The notes below the pieces were generated by a model that did not search any database, had not been told where the DNA came from, and saw nothing but the letters and a program-made list of their open reading frames with translations. A program made the translations under genes and the position numbers. A DNA stretch of 64,000 nucleotides from Eikenella corrodens (GTDB taxonomy: Bacteria > Pseudomonadota > Gammaproteobacteria > Burkholderiales > Neisseriaceae), in the NCBI RefSeq assembly GCF_003990355.1, contig NZ_CP034670.1, forward strand, positions 62,001 to 126,000. The letters run 5' to 3'. Numbering within the stretch: position 1 is the stretch's first letter; each line of letters opens with the position of its first letter. This document shows positions 41,992 through 50,775 of the stretch, in pieces.

Positions 41992-42375
41992 ATGAATTCC
42001 ATCCACGATTTTCTCCGCAAAACGCTGGGCGGCCTGACAACGGCCTATTATGTTCGGCATTTCTTATTTGGTTTAGTGCTTTATGGCGGGGTGGTTTGGA
42101 TGTCCGTCCAGACGGGGAATCTACGCCATATCCCGCTGTTTACCCTGTGCCAGTTCCTGTATCCTTACTCCCGGTTCGTTTATGAGAGCGTTGTCGGTTT
42201 CATCCTCGGCAGGAATATTGTTTTGGTCAATCCGATCGTGATGCTGGTGAGCAAAATCTTCACCATTACCTTGTGCTGGACAATGTCTGTTTTTATCGCG
42301 CCCTTCGGCTTGGCCTATCTCTATTTCTATCACTCCAAGCAAGAGCGGCAGCAACAGCAACAACCGGAGCAATAG
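41992..42375 (+). CDS. Unrecognised small membrane protein
   Basis: A 127-residue protein with two or three membrane helices at about 20-40, 47-65 and 80-112 (NPIVMLVSKIFTITLCWTMSVFIAPFGLAYLYFY), ending in a hydrophilic Gln-rich tail (KQERQQQQQPEQ). AGGAGG lies six bases before the ATG. It is divergent from the XRE regulator and probably controlled by it. No family is recognised. Confidence 0.75.
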   Translation: MNSIHDFLRKTLGGLTTAYYVRHFLFGLVLYGGVVWMSVQTGNLRHIPLFTLCQFLYPYSRFVYESVVGFILGRNIVLVNPIVMLVSKIFTITLCWTMSVFIAPFGLAYLYFYHSKQERQQQQQPEQ

Positions 42376-42391
42376 GCTCTTCGACTAAAAT

Positions 42392-42425
42392 AAAAGGCTA
42401 CCTGAAAATTTTCAGGTAGCCTTTG
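42392..42425. terminator. Bidirectional DUS-pair terminator
   Basis: AAAAGGCTACCTGAAAATTT continuing directly into the complement and TTTG, between two convergent genes. Confidence 0.7.
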
Positions 42426-42439
42426 TTTCGCCCGAGGGA

Positions 42440-43420
42440 TTAGTTCGGAATATATTGCAGCGGATCTACCGGCTGGCCGTTTTTACGCAGCTCGAAGTGC
42501 AGCTGCACGCGCTGGCTGTCGCTGTTGCCCATGGTGGCAATGCTTTGGCCGCGCCGCACGGTTTGTCCTTCGCGCACGAGCAGGCGCTGGTTGTGGCCGT
42601 AGGCGGTGAGGTAGGTTTGGTTGTGCTGCACGATGATGAGGTTGCCGTAGCCGCGCAGGCCGGAACCGCTGTACACCACTTTGCCGTCGGCAGCGGCCAC
42701 AACGGGCTGTCCGGCGGTGCCGCCGATGTTGATGCCTTTTTCACTGCCGCCGAAACGGGTGAGGATGTTGCCGGCGGTGGGGCGCTGCCAGGTGATGCCG
42801 GCGGCGCTGCGGGTGCTGCCGGATACGGAAGGCGTGGCGGCCGGGGTGGCCGCGGTGTTGGCCGACGGGGCGGGCGTGGGCGCAGGCGCGGGGGTGGTGC
42901 GCGGCACAGTAGCGGGCGGTGGGGTTTGCGCGGTGGCGGGCGGGGTGTAGCCTGCGGGTTTCACGCGCAATACTTGGCCGATGTTGATGTTGTTGTCGGA
43001 CAGATTGTTCCAAGCGCGCAGATTGTCTTGGCTGATGCGGTAGCGGCGGGCGATGTTGTACACGGTGTCGCCGCGCACCACGGTGTGCTGGGCGGCGTTG
43101 GGGTCAACGGGCGCGTAAGACGGGGTGTAGCCGCTGCCGCCGGCAGGGGTGGCGCCGACTGCGGGCGGAGAGTAGGGGGCGGGCGCAGCAGCGGGCGGAG
43201 AGTAGGGGGTGGTGTTGGCGGATTGGGTGGCGGCAGGCGGGCTGTAGGGCTGCGCGCCGTAGGGGTTGCTGTCGGCCGCGGCGGTGTTGCCGCCGTAGTT
43301 GTTGCCGTAGCCTGCGCCGTTGCCGGACACTACGGGGGCGGGCGGCTGGGTGAGGGCGCAGGCGCCGAGGAAAACGGTGAGGATGAGGGGAAGGGTGCGG
43401 AAGGTAAATAATTGATTCAT
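42440..43420 (-). CDS. nlpD: NlpD-like lipoprotein with LysM and M23 domains
   Basis: A 326-residue outer-membrane lipoprotein that activates cell-wall amidases during division. The lipobox is VFLGAC. A long low-complexity Pro/Ala/Tyr linker is followed by a LysM domain at about 105-150 (HTVVRGDTVYNIARRYRISQDNLRAWNNL), another Pro/Ala linker, and a C-terminal M23 domain (about 215-326). The metal ligands of active LytM enzymes are lacking (GINIGGTAG, VQLHFEL), as in other NlpD proteins. The start at 43420 begins the signal peptide. It follows surE-pcm, the conserved order. Confidence 0.93.
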   Translation of the reverse strand: MNQLFTFRTLPLILTVFLGACALTQPPAPVVSGNGAGYGNNYGGNTAAADSNPYGAQPYSPPAATQSANTTPYSPPAAAPAPYSPPAVGATPAGGSGYTPSYAPVDPNAAQHTVVRGDTVYNIARRYRISQDNLRAWNNLSDNNINIGQVLRVKPAGYTPPATAQTPPPATVPRTTPAPAPTPAPSANTAATPAATPSVSGSTRSAAGITWQRPTAGNILTRFGGSEKGINIGGTAGQPVVAAADGKVVYSGSGLRGYGNLIIVQHNQTYLTAYGHNQRLLVREGQTVRRGQSIATMGNSDSQRVQLHFELRKNGQPVDPLQYIPN

Positions 43421-43507
43421 GGGGATACGGGCTTTCTGTGCACGGAAACAGCGCAATCATAAGCAATCCGTGCGGTTTCATGCAAGGTTGGGCGGCGTAT
43501 ATCGCGG

Positions 43508-44173
43508 TTAAGTTCCGTTAATCAGCGGCACGAAGCGGGCTTCGTGCACGCAGGTTTCGTGGAAGCCGTGGGGGGTTTTTTCGATGAGCCACAGGTATTG
43601 CTGCCCGCCTTCGTCCAGCGGGATCACCATGCGGCCGCCCACGGCGAGCTGTTGCAGCAGGGGCAGCGGCACTTCGGCGGGCGCGGCGGTGACGAGGATG
43701 CCGTTGAACGGGGCGACTTCGGGCAGGCCGAGGTAGCCGTCGCCGCACACCAGCCGCGTGCCACCGAGCAGGCGGGCGGTGCGCAGGTTGTGTTTGGCTT
43801 TTTCGTGCAGCGCCTGCAGCCGCTCTACCGAATAAATCTGCTTGAGCCCCACGGCTTGCAGCACGGCGGTTTGGTAGCCGCAGCCGGTGCCGATTTCCAG
43901 CACCGGGCCGAAGTTTTCCGCTGCCGCGTCGCCGAGCATGAGCTGGGTCATCACGGCCACGGTGTAGGGCTGGGAGATGGTCTGCCCCAGCCCCAAGGGC
44001 AGTGACATATCGTCATAGGCGCGCGAGCGCAGGGCTTCTTCCACAAACACATGGCGCGGCACGTTGCCCATGGCGGCGAGCACGTCGGCGCGGCCGATGC
44101 CCATTTTGGCCAGCCGCTGCACCATATTGCGCCGCCGCCAATCGAAGCTGCTGCCGGAGTGTGCTGCGTTCAT
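43508..44173 (-). CDS. pcm: Protein-L-isoaspartate O-methyltransferase
   Basis: A 221-residue repair enzyme that methylates isoaspartyl residues with SAM. Conserved parts are MGNVPRHVFVEEALRSRAYDDMSLPLGLGQTISQPYTVAVMTQLM, the SAM-binding VLEIGTGCGYQTAVLQ, and RLVCGDGYLGLPEVAPFNGILVTAAPAEVP. The ATG at 44173 overlaps the surE stop by four bases. A much longer open frame upstream is only a shadow of surE. Confidence 0.95.
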   Translation of the reverse strand: MNAAHSGSSFDWRRRNMVQRLAKMGIGRADVLAAMGNVPRHVFVEEALRSRAYDDMSLPLGLGQTISQPYTVAVMTQLMLGDAAAENFGPVLEIGTGCGYQTAVLQAVGLKQIYSVERLQALHEKAKHNLRTARLLGGTRLVCGDGYLGLPEVAPFNGILVTAAPAEVPLPLLQQLAVGGRMVIPLDEGGQQYLWLIEKTPHGFHETCVHEARFVPLINGT

Positions 44174-44925
44174 CGTGTGGCGCCCTGCCAGAATTGCGCC
44201 GCGCCGCCTAGACCTGCGTGGTCGGTTAAATCCACGGAGAGCGGGGTAACCGTAATCATGCCGGCTTCGTTTTGTGCGAAATCGGTGTCTTCTTCGCGGC
44301 CGAGCACTTCGCCGGCCGCGCCAATCCAATACACATTCTCGCCGCGCGGGCTGCGGGCGGCCACCACGCTTTGCTGATGATGCCGCCGCCCCAGGCGCAC
44401 GGTGGCGATGCCTTGGATTTGGTTTTCCGGCACCGCCGGGATGTTGACGTTCCACAGCACGGGCACGGTGGGCTTGGGCGCGGCAAACAGATGGGTGAGC
44501 AGCCGCCACACGGCTTGTTCGGCGGTGCGCCAATAGCGGCCGCTTTTGTCGTTGAGCGAAAAGGCAATCGCGGGAATGCCGAGCAGATAGGCTTCGGTGG
44601 CGGCGGCCACGGTGCCGGAATAGAGGGTGTCGTCGCCCATATTGGCGCCGTGGTTGATGCCGGAAAACACCCAATCGGGCTGAAAATCGGGCAGGCTGTG
44701 CAGGGCGAGGTGGATGCAGTCGGTGGGCGTGCCGTCCACAAAATAGAAGCCGTTGGCGGCTTCCTGAATGCGCAGCGGGCGGTCGAGCGTGAGCGAATTG
44801 CTGGCGCCGCTGCGGTTGCGCTCGGGGGCGACCACGCGCACGTTGGCAAATTCGGCGGCCACCCGGGCGAGGATGGCGAGGCCTTCGGCTTGGTAGCCGT
44901 CGTCGTTGCTGATGAGGATATTCAT
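44170..44925 (-). CDS. surE: 5'/3'-nucleotidase SurE
   Basis: A 251-residue metal-dependent survival phosphatase. The N-terminus NILISNDDGYQAEGLAILA holds the Asp pair for metal binding; SGASNSLTLDRPLRI and VFSGINHGANMGDDTLYSGTVAAATEA complete the site. It acts on nucleoside monophosphates under stress. It is the first gene of surE-pcm-nlpD on this strand. Length is normal. Confidence 0.96.
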   Translation of the reverse strand: MNILISNDDGYQAEGLAILARVAAEFANVRVVAPERNRSGASNSLTLDRPLRIQEAANGFYFVDGTPTDCIHLALHSLPDFQPDWVFSGINHGANMGDDTLYSGTVAAATEAYLLGIPAIAFSLNDKSGRYWRTAEQAVWRLLTHLFAAPKPTVPVLWNVNIPAVPENQIQGIATVRLGRRHHQQSVVAARSPRGENVYWIGAAGEVLGREEDTDFAQNEAGMITVTPLSVDLTDHAGLGGAAQFWQGATR

Positions 44926-45102
44926 GGTTGGCTTGAGGCTGCCTGAAAACGGGTGGTTTGGGGTTTCAGGTAGCCTGAAAACGGGGCGGCAGGCTACCTG
45001 AAACTCGGTTTGGGATTTTGGCGCTGTTAAAGCGGCCGCTTTGGCTACACAAAATCCAAGCCCGGCATTGCCGAGGCCTTGCTTTCAGGTAGCCTTGGGT
45101 GT

Positions 45103-45486
45103 TTACAAAACGGTATTGGCCGGCTCGTAGTCGATGACGTCGCGGATTTTGTTTTGCGCATCCACCAGCACCACTTTCGGCCGGTGTGCGGCAATTTCCG
45201 GCTCGGAGAGCAAAACGTACGACATGATGATTACCACGTCGCCCGGCTGTACCAGCCGCGCCGCCGCGCCGTTGAGGCAGATTTCGCCGCTGCCGCGCCC
45301 GCCGGCGATGGTGTAGGTTTCCAGCCGCTCGCCGTTGTTGTTGTTCACAATCTGCACTTTCTCGTTCACGCAGATGCCAGCCGCATCGAGCAGATCCAAA
45401 TCCACGGTGATGCTGCCTACGTAGTTTAAATCGGCACGGGTAACGGTGGCGCGGTGGATTTTGCCGCCCAGCAAAGTTCGGAACAT
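45103..45486 (-). CDS. panD: Aspartate 1-decarboxylase
   Basis: A 127-residue pyruvoyl enzyme that makes beta-alanine for pantothenate. The self-cleavage site is Gly24-Ser25 in NYVGSITVD, and the N-terminus FRTLLGGKIHRATVTRADL is conserved. Tyr and Arg residues of the active site (ETYTIAGGRGSGEICLNGAAA) are present. Single gene between DUS words; panB and panC are not nearby. Confidence 0.96.
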   Translation of the reverse strand: MFRTLLGGKIHRATVTRADLNYVGSITVDLDLLDAAGICVNEKVQIVNNNNGERLETYTIAGGRGSGEICLNGAAARLVQPGDVVIIMSYVLLSEPEIAAHRPKVVLVDAQNKIRDVIDYEPANTVL

Positions 45487-45624
45487 TTCGGGAATCCTGG
45501 AAAAAAGCGGTATTTTATCGCAAGCGGTGCGCGGGCTGAAGGCTGCCGGTTATTTTCAGGTAGCCTTTTGCGCCCGTGCCGGTTTGCCGGGCATTTCTGC
45601 CCGGCCTGTAAGTTTCAGGTAGCC

Positions 45625-46122
45625 TTATTCCGCTTCGCAGCCGCAGGAAAGGGAGGCGGAGGCTTGCAGGCTGAGCTGTTTGCGTTGCAGCGCTTTTTCG
45701 TGGCGGCAGCGCTGGCGCTCGCTGGTGATTTGCAGCGGCGGCACGGGCACGGGCTTGCCGTTTTCCACGGCCACCATGGTGAAGTAGCAGCTGTTGGTGT
45801 GGCGCACCTGGCCGGTGCGGATGTTTTGTGCTTCCACGCGGATGCCGACTTCCATGGAGGTGCGGCCGGTGTAGTTGACGCTGGCGTAGAACGTAACCAG
45901 CTCGCCCACGTGAATCGGCTCTTTAAACAATACCTTGTCCACAGACAGGGTAACGCAGTAGTGCCCGCTGTAGCGGCTGGCGCAGGAATAGGCCACCTGG
46001 TCGAGCAGGCGCAAAAGCTCGCCGCCGTGCACATTGCCGCTGAAATTGGCGGTGTTGGGCATCATCAGTTCGGACATCACCAGTTCGTGCGCGGGCAGCT
46101 GGCGGGTTTGGGATTCGGTCAT
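45625..46122 (-). CDS. Acyl-CoA thioesterase (hot-dog fold)
   Basis: A 165-residue cytosolic thioesterase of the YciA/BFIT-like hot-dog family. Core segments are MPNTANFSGNVHGGELLRLLDQVAYSCASRYSGHYCVTLSVD with the catalytic Asn/Asp region, and VKFKEPIHVGE-like VLFKEPIHVGELVTFYASVNYTGRTSMEVGIRV. A Cys-containing tail (SCGCEAE) is unusual. It hydrolyses acyl-CoA to free CoA; chain-length preference is unknown. It is flanked by two direct uptake words on its 3' side. Confidence 0.88.
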   Translation of the reverse strand: MTESQTRQLPAHELVMSELMMPNTANFSGNVHGGELLRLLDQVAYSCASRYSGHYCVTLSVDKVLFKEPIHVGELVTFYASVNYTGRTSMEVGIRVEAQNIRTGQVRHTNSCYFTMVAVENGKPVPVPPLQITSERQRCRHEKALQRKQLSLQASASLSCGCEAE

Positions 46123-46183
46123 GGTGTTCCTCGGTGCGTGAAATAAAAGAATTATTTTATGCTATTAATGCAGCATGGTTTGA

Positions 46184-47083
46184 TTAAACTTGTTTATGGC
46201 GAGATTTTTGCATGCTGCGCCAGCCGTTGGCCACCAAAAGCAGCAGCCCCGCCCAAATCAGGCCGTAGGTGATGTAGGCCGAGGGCTGCACCGGCGTTTT
46301 CAGCACCAACACCGCCAGTAAAAACAGCAAGGCCGGTTCTACATAGCTGAGCATGCCGAACAAATTAACCGGCAGCAGCAGCCCCGATTTCAGATTAAGC
46401 GACATCGACACCGCGCTGGCCATGCCCAGCAGCGGCAGCAGCAGCCAATAGCGCGGCTCGCCCAGCACCCAGGCAGTCATATCCGCGTGCCACAGCAGAT
46501 AGGCCAGCGCAAAGGGCAGGATTAGCGTGAGGTCCAGCGTGAGCCCTTGCAGGGCGGGGATTTTCATCTCGCGGCGGTAGAGGTAGTACACCGGATACGC
46601 CAGGCACACCCACAGCGTGGTCCACGAAAAGGCCTGTTGCGTCCATATTTCGTGCGCCACGCCCAAGCCTGCCAGCACCAGCGCTGCGGTTTGCAGGCCG
46701 TTGAGCCGCTCCTTGAGCCAAAACCGCCCCGCCAGCACCATCACCACCGGAAACAGGAAATAGCCCATCGCCACATTCACACCCTCGTTATTGACCGGCG
46801 CCCACATAAACAGCCAAAACTGGCTGGCCACATCCGCCGTGCCCAATAAAAACAGCAGCCAACGGCGGCGGCTGTTCAAATGCGTGCGCACAAAGCGCAG
46901 CATGGCAGGCAGGCCGATGAGGCGCAGCGTGATCAGCCACAGCCCCGCCGCCATCACCACCATGCGCAGTGCGAACACATCCGTGCCGCTAATCGGCTGC
47001 ATCCAATGGCTAAACAGATACAGCACGCTAAACAGCAGTTGCGACAGCAGGCACAACACCACGCCTTTGCTCAAATCCGACAC
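46184..47083 (-). CDS. rarD: RarD-type EamA permease
   Basis: A 299-residue membrane protein with ten helices. The N-terminal half includes KGVVLCLLSQLLFSVLYLFSHWMQPISGTDVFALRMV, close to the chloramphenicol-sensitive protein RarD family. GTG at 47083 is chosen because GGAG lies five bases upstream; a longer frame has no such signal. Transport direction and substrate are unknown. Confidence 0.85.
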   Translation of the reverse strand: MSDLSKGVVLCLLSQLLFSVLYLFSHWMQPISGTDVFALRMVVMAAGLWLITLRLIGLPAMLRFVRTHLNSRRRWLLFLLGTADVASQFWLFMWAPVNNEGVNVAMGYFLFPVVMVLAGRFWLKERLNGLQTAALVLAGLGVAHEIWTQQAFSWTTLWVCLAYPVYYLYRREMKIPALQGLTLDLTLILPFALAYLLWHADMTAWVLGEPRYWLLLPLLGMASAVSMSLNLKSGLLLPVNLFGMLSYVEPALLFLLAVLVLKTPVQPSAYITYGLIWAGLLLLVANGWRSMQKSRHKQV

Positions 47084-47293
47084 GAACACTCCGGGGAAAG
47101 AATACAGAAAATCTTGATTATATAATGGATTAACGCTATTCGATACTAATCGGGCAGCGGTTGGCCCACGGTGTGGCAAAAGTGAAATCAAACCGCCCCA
47201 TCGGTTTGCCGCATACGGCGCAGAGTTTCAGGTAGCCTCAGGCAGAGCGGGGAAGGCTACCTGAAAAGATGGCGGTATATTTTTCAGGTAGCC

Positions 47294-47323
47294 TTGATAA
47301 ACCATCCCACCGCTCCATATAAT
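47294..47323 (+). promoter_or_regulatory. Sigma-70 promoter for the DUF883 gene
   Basis: TTGATA at 47294-47299 and TATAAT at 47318-47323 with an 18-bp spacer, about 50 bp before the start at 47376. The -35 box abuts a DUS-pair hairpin (47253-47295) that may insulate it. Confidence 0.6.
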
Positions 47324-47375
47324 CTTAAACGGCAGGCCGAATGCCGTTACTCTTAACCTAATCAGGAGATTAAAC

Positions 47376-47687
47376 ATGAGTAAAGATTTTGACCAGCAGA
47401 AAGAAGAACTCTTGCAAGAAGTGCGCTCCGTACTCGACGATGTGGAAGAGCTGTACCACAGCGGCGTTGAAGAAGGTAGCAAAGAAGCCGAGCAGCTGCG
47501 CGGCAAGCTGCAGCGCAAATTGCAGGCCGCCCAGCGCAAATTGGGCGATTTTGAAGAAGTGGCTGCCGAGCGCGTGAAACACACCGCCCGCCAAGCCGAC
47601 CAACTGGTGCAAGACAAACCCTACTACGCCATGGGCTTCGCCGCCCTCGCCGGCTTGGTAGTGGGCGTGCTGCTCAACCGCCGTTAA
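47376..47687 (+). CDS. DUF883 (ElaB/YqjD-like) membrane-anchored protein
   Basis: A 103-residue protein with a long amphipathic helix (5-75, DFDQQKEELLQEVRSVLDDVEELYHSG) and a C-terminal membrane anchor (YYAMGFAALAGLVVGVLLNRR), the hallmark of DUF883 proteins such as YqjD, ElaB and YgaM. These are stationary-phase inner-membrane proteins, and YqjD binds ribosomes. It is followed by YqjE- and YqjK-like genes, as in E. coli, although a CREE has inserted between them. Confidence 0.9.
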   Translation: MSKDFDQQKEELLQEVRSVLDDVEELYHSGVEEGSKEAEQLRGKLQRKLQAAQRKLGDFEEVAAERVKHTARQADQLVQDKPYYAMGFAALAGLVVGVLLNRR

Positions 47688-47733
47688 TCCTTGCCGCCCG
47701 GCCGCCCGCCCCGCCCTGTGCAGGCGGGCGTTT

Positions 47734-47837
47734 TATAGTGAATGAACAAAAACCAGTACGGCGTTGTCTCGCCTTGCCGTAACGTGTGTACTGTCTGCGG
47801 CTCGCCGCCTTGTCCTGATTTTTGTTAATCCACTATA
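47734..47837. mobile_element. Correia-like element splitting the yqjD-yqjE-yqjK order
   Basis: A full 104-bp copy (left arm with AATGAACAAAAA) between the DUF883 gene and the YqjE-like gene. It may impose its own promoter or processing on the downstream pair. Confidence 0.85.
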
Positions 47838-47912
47838 TCGTTGCGCCAAATAGGCAGGGCATCGCGTTGCCGCCTATTTGGCACCCCATCCCCATCCCAC
47901 CGGGAGCGCCGC

Positions 47913-48335
47913 ATGAGCCTCAAACACAACATCAACCACATCCGCTTCCTCGTCAACCAAGGCGCGGAGCTCTTGCTGCTGCGCCTGCAAATCCTCGGCA
48001 TCGACCTTTCCGGCCAAGCCACCAGCTTCATCAAAATCACCGCCGCCCTGCTCGCGGGCAGCGTGTTGCTGCTCGCCGCCTTGGTCAGCCTCTTCTTCGG
48101 CCTCGATGCCGTCCTGCCCGTGCACGCCAAAATCTGGGTGTTTTTCGGCCTGCCCGTGTTGCTCCTGCTGATCGCCTGGTTCTTGCTCGCCCGCGCCCTG
48201 TCCGGCTGGCGGCAGGCGGGCGTTCAGGTAGCCTCCACCCTTGCCGACATGCGCCGCGACCTCGATACCCTGCGCGGCCACACTTCCGGCATAAATACCC
48301 AGCCTGCCGACACCGTACCGGAGCAGCCCGAATGA
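47913..48335 (+). CDS. YqjE-like phage holin family membrane protein
   Basis: A 140-residue protein with an N-terminal amphipathic part and two membrane helices at about 43-65 and 72-98 (ITAALLAGSVLLLAALVSLFFGLDAVL and WVFFGLPVLLLLIAWFLLA), fitting the holin superfamily III/YqjE group. Start ATG 47913 with GGGAG upstream. It overlaps the next gene by four bases. An uptake word encodes VQVAS near residue 108. Function unknown. Confidence 0.82.
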   Translation: MSLKHNINHIRFLVNQGAELLLLRLQILGIDLSGQATSFIKITAALLAGSVLLLAALVSLFFGLDAVLPVHAKIWVFFGLPVLLLLIAWFLLARALSGWRQAGVQVASTLADMRRDLDTLRGHTSGINTQPADTVPEQPE

Positions 48336-48628
48336 ACGCCCAGCCTCAGCAGCCGCTCAGCAAAGCGCAGCAGCGCGAACTGCTCGCCCTGCAGGCCGAA
48401 CTCGCCCGCCTGAAAATCCGCAGCGAACAGCTGCGCCAACAAAGCCGAAACCGCACCAACAGGCCCATCGACTGGCTCAAACTGGCCGACAGCCTGCCCT
48501 TGGCCATGCTGCTGTGGCAGGCCGCCGTCCTGCCCGCCCACAAACAACGCCAACTGCTGCCCAAATTCGGCCGCCTGCTGTGGCGCTGGTGGAACAGCGA
48601 GCCGGAGAAAAGGAAAAAGGGAAAATAA
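48332..48628 (+). CDS. YqjK-like small basic protein
   Basis: A 98-residue protein with an N-terminal helix (SKAQQRELLALQAELARLKIRSEQLRQQS), a short hydrophobic segment (LADSLPLAMLLWQAAVL) and a basic tail. Position after yqjE and the ATGA overlap suggest it is the YqjK counterpart; direct sequence resemblance is weak. Confidence 0.7.
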   Translation: MNAQPQQPLSKAQQRELLALQAELARLKIRSEQLRQQSRNRTNRPIDWLKLADSLPLAMLLWQAAVLPAHKQRQLLPKFGRLLWRWWNSEPEKRKKGK

Positions 48629-48646
48629 ATATTGGGGCTGATGGCC

Positions 48647-48690
48647 AAAGGCTACCTGAAAACCGTGAACCGATTATTTTCAGGTAGCCT
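48647..48690. terminator. DUS-pair terminator of the yqjE-yqjK unit
   Basis: Inverted uptake words 19 bp past the stop. The following 48691-48889 has one more uptake word and no gene. Confidence 0.6.
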
Positions 48691-48889
48691 TATTGCGAGC
48701 CTGGTGTTTGAATCAAGCCGATGACGGCAGTTGGGTGTTCCTATCGTATTAAAATAAAAACGCTGAGGCGTTGGCCATCCTTATTCAAATCCGCTACCCC
48801 TTCGCCAACCATACACATATGCCGCAGGCTACCTGAAACCTGTTCCTTTCCCCCTATAGGTGAGCCGCAAAGTCGTTGGTGCAAAACAG

Positions 48890-48933
48890 AAAGGCTACCT
48901 GAAAACCGGTTTGAACCGTTTTCAGGTAGCCTT
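48890..48933. terminator. DUS-pair terminator of hslV
   Basis: AAAGGCTACCTGAAAACGG-type stem with T runs, 20 bp past the hslV stop. Confidence 0.65.
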
Positions 48934-48952
48934 TCTTACATTCGGCCGGTGC

Positions 48953-49486
48953 TTACAGCGTTTCCACCGTGTGCTGGTCGTTGGTGTAGATGCAGATGCT
49001 GCCGGCGATTTCCAATGCTTTTTTCACCACGGTTTCGGGCGGCAGCTCGGTGTTTTCCACCAGTGCGCGGGCGGCGGCCTGGGCGTAGGAGCCGCCGCTG
49101 CCGATGGCGGCGATGCCGCCTTCCGGTTCGAGCACGTCGCCGTTGCCGGTGATGATGAGGGTGTTGTCTTTGTCGGCCACAATCAGCATGGCCTCAAGGC
49201 GGCGCAGGGCGCGGTCGGTGCGCCACTCTTTGGCCAGCTCGATGGCGGATACGGTGAGCCGGCCTTGGTGTTTCTGCAATTTGGCTTCAAAAAGCTCAAT
49301 CAGGGTAAACGCATCGGCCGTGCCGCCGGCAAATCCGGCCAAAACGGTGTTGTTATACAGTTTGCGCACTTTGCGCGCGGTGGCTTTGATGATGGTGTTG
49401 CCCAGGCTGACCTGGCCGTCGCCGCCGATGGCGACTTGGCCGCCCCGGCGCACGGAAACGATGGTGGTGCCGTCGAATTGCTGCAT
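48953..49486 (-). CDS. hslV: ATP-dependent protease proteolytic subunit HslV
   Basis: A 177-residue proteasome-like peptidase. The N-terminal propeptide (MQQFDG) precedes the catalytic Thr in TTIVSVRR. The rest matches HslV throughout (LYNNTVLAGFAGGTADAFTLIELFEAKLQKHQG, WRTDRALRRLEAMLIVADK, GGIAAIGSGGSYAQAAARALVENTEL). The partner ATPase hslU is not on either side, although they are usually adjacent; a terminator follows hslV directly. Confidence 0.95.
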   Translation of the reverse strand: MQQFDGTTIVSVRRGGQVAIGGDGQVSLGNTIIKATARKVRKLYNNTVLAGFAGGTADAFTLIELFEAKLQKHQGRLTVSAIELAKEWRTDRALRRLEAMLIVADKDNTLIITGNGDVLEPEGGIAAIGSGGSYAQAAARALVENTELPPETVVKKALEIAGSICIYTNDQHTVETL

Positions 49487-49551
49487 GGTGCTTCCTTTTT
49501 GAAACGGTTGGGAATAGGCGGCAGATTAGGGCGGCGGCGCGGATTTCAATT

Positions 49552-49590
49552 TTTCAGGTAGCCTCAAAGCGGGGTGGGGCTACCTGAAAA
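49552..49590. terminator. DUS-pair hairpin after the YiiX-like gene
   Basis: Uptake words at 49552-49563 and 49578-49590, inverted. Confidence 0.5.
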
Positions 49591-49614
49591 CATTTGGCCG
49601 CCGGGCTTGCTGCT

Positions 49615-50277
49615 TTAGCGGACATCGGCGGCGGCTTGGGCGGGGATGACGGCGAGCCATTCGATGTCGCTTTGGGCGAAGGCTTCGGGGAAGAGGTATT
49701 CGCCGCGGAATACGGCCAGGTCGATATGTTGCCAGGGCGGATTGAAGGCGGGCGTTTGGGTGCGCACGGCGTTGAGCAGGAGGATGGTGCAGTAGTAGGG
49801 CTGTTCGGCGCGGGCGGTGAGGCGGAAGGGGCGGCCAACTTGGGCAGCGGCGTGGCGGGCGCTGGCGCGGCGTTGTTCGGGGCTGAGGAAGCGGGGGCGG
49901 GCGTAGGCGGTTTGCCGGGAGAGGTGGGGTGCGGCAAATTCGGCCAGCGGGGTGAGCAGGACTTGGTTGGGGCGGGCGGGATCGTCGTCGGTGGTGGCGT
50001 GGGCAATCCATACTTCGGGCCGGGTTTGCACCACGATGCCGATGTGGGAGAAGCGGCTGCGGCTGAGCTCGCGGATGAGGCGGCTGTCGGTGGCGGTGCC
50101 GTGGCGGAATACCCAGTCGCCTTCCTGCAGGAGGCCGTTCGGGGGCAGGATGGCGGTACGGGCAGGCAGCGGCGTATCGGCGGTGAGGCTACCTGAAAAG
50201 GCCGGGTGGCTGGCCAAAAAGATTGCCGCACACGCTGCAATCAGCAGGCAGGCGGCAATCGGGACGAGGCGGCGCAT
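49615..50277 (-). CDS. YiiX/YebB-like permuted NlpC/P60 hydrolase
   Basis: A 220-residue exported protein with an N-terminal signal (ACLLIAACAAIFLASH), possibly lipidated at Cys16 (LLIAAC). The permuted papain-like layout is visible: QEGDWVFRHG, then His78 in RFSHIGIVV, and Cys163 in QPYYCTILLLNAV, with His preceding Cys as in the YaeF/YiiX group. Substrates of this family are peptides, amides or lipids; unknown here. It ends three bases from the start of the next gene's frame and is cotranscribed with it. Confidence 0.85.
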   Translation of the reverse strand: MRRLVPIAACLLIAACAAIFLASHPAFSGSLTADTPLPARTAILPPNGLLQEGDWVFRHGTATDSRLIRELSRSRFSHIGIVVQTRPEVWIAHATTDDDPARPNQVLLTPLAEFAAPHLSRQTAYARPRFLSPEQRRASARHAAAQVGRPFRLTARAEQPYYCTILLLNAVRTQTPAFNPPWQHIDLAVFRGEYLFPEAFAQSDIEWLAVIPAQAAADVR

Positions 50278-50279
50278 GG

Positions 50280-50681
50280 TTAGAAGACTCGTGCTTTCCA
50301 GACGTCGTCTATTTTAATCAGCTGCACGCGGTCGTTGTCGGTTTCGCCGTTGCCGAATTCGATGGCGAGCTTCACGCTGGCGCGGTTCGGGTCTTGCTGG
50401 CTGATTTCGGCGGGTTCGGCGGTGATGTTTTTCACACCACCGCGCGCATCGGCTTTGGCTTTCACTTCGGCGACGACGGCGCGCATTTTGTCTTCCACCA
50501 TTTCTTTTTCGCCGGGTTTGGCATCGGCGGGGATATAGAGCATGGCCACCACGGCGTCGCCGTCGCCGTTGTAGGCGTTGCGGCTGAACTGCTCGGCGGT
50601 TTTTTCGGGTGTGTTGCCGGAGCAGGCGGCAATAAACAGGGTGAGGGCGAAGGCGGCAAGGGCTTTAAACAGGGTGCGCAT
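50280..50681 (-). CDS. DUF4878-like lipoprotein
   Basis: A 133-residue lipoprotein with lipobox LFIAAC (Cys20), then an NTF2-like small domain: TPEKTAEQFSRNAYNGDGDAVVAMLYIP, ending KLAIEFGNGETDNDRVQLIKIDDVWKARVF. This fits DUF4878/NTF2-like lipoproteins. The last two residues overlap closely with the downstream hydrolase start (two bases apart), so both form an operon. Function unknown. Confidence 0.8.
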   Translation of the reverse strand: MRTLFKALAAFALTLFIAACSGNTPEKTAEQFSRNAYNGDGDAVVAMLYIPADAKPGEKEMVEDKMRAVVAEVKAKADARGGVKNITAEPAEISQQDPNRASVKLAIEFGNGETDNDRVQLIKIDDVWKARVF

Positions 50682-50775
50682 GGGCTTCTCCGTGAGGGTG
50701 GTGGGAAAATGGGGCTTTACAAAGCAAGGCGGGGCTTGTCAAACGGGGTTTCAGGTAGCCTGCGGCCAGTCAGCT

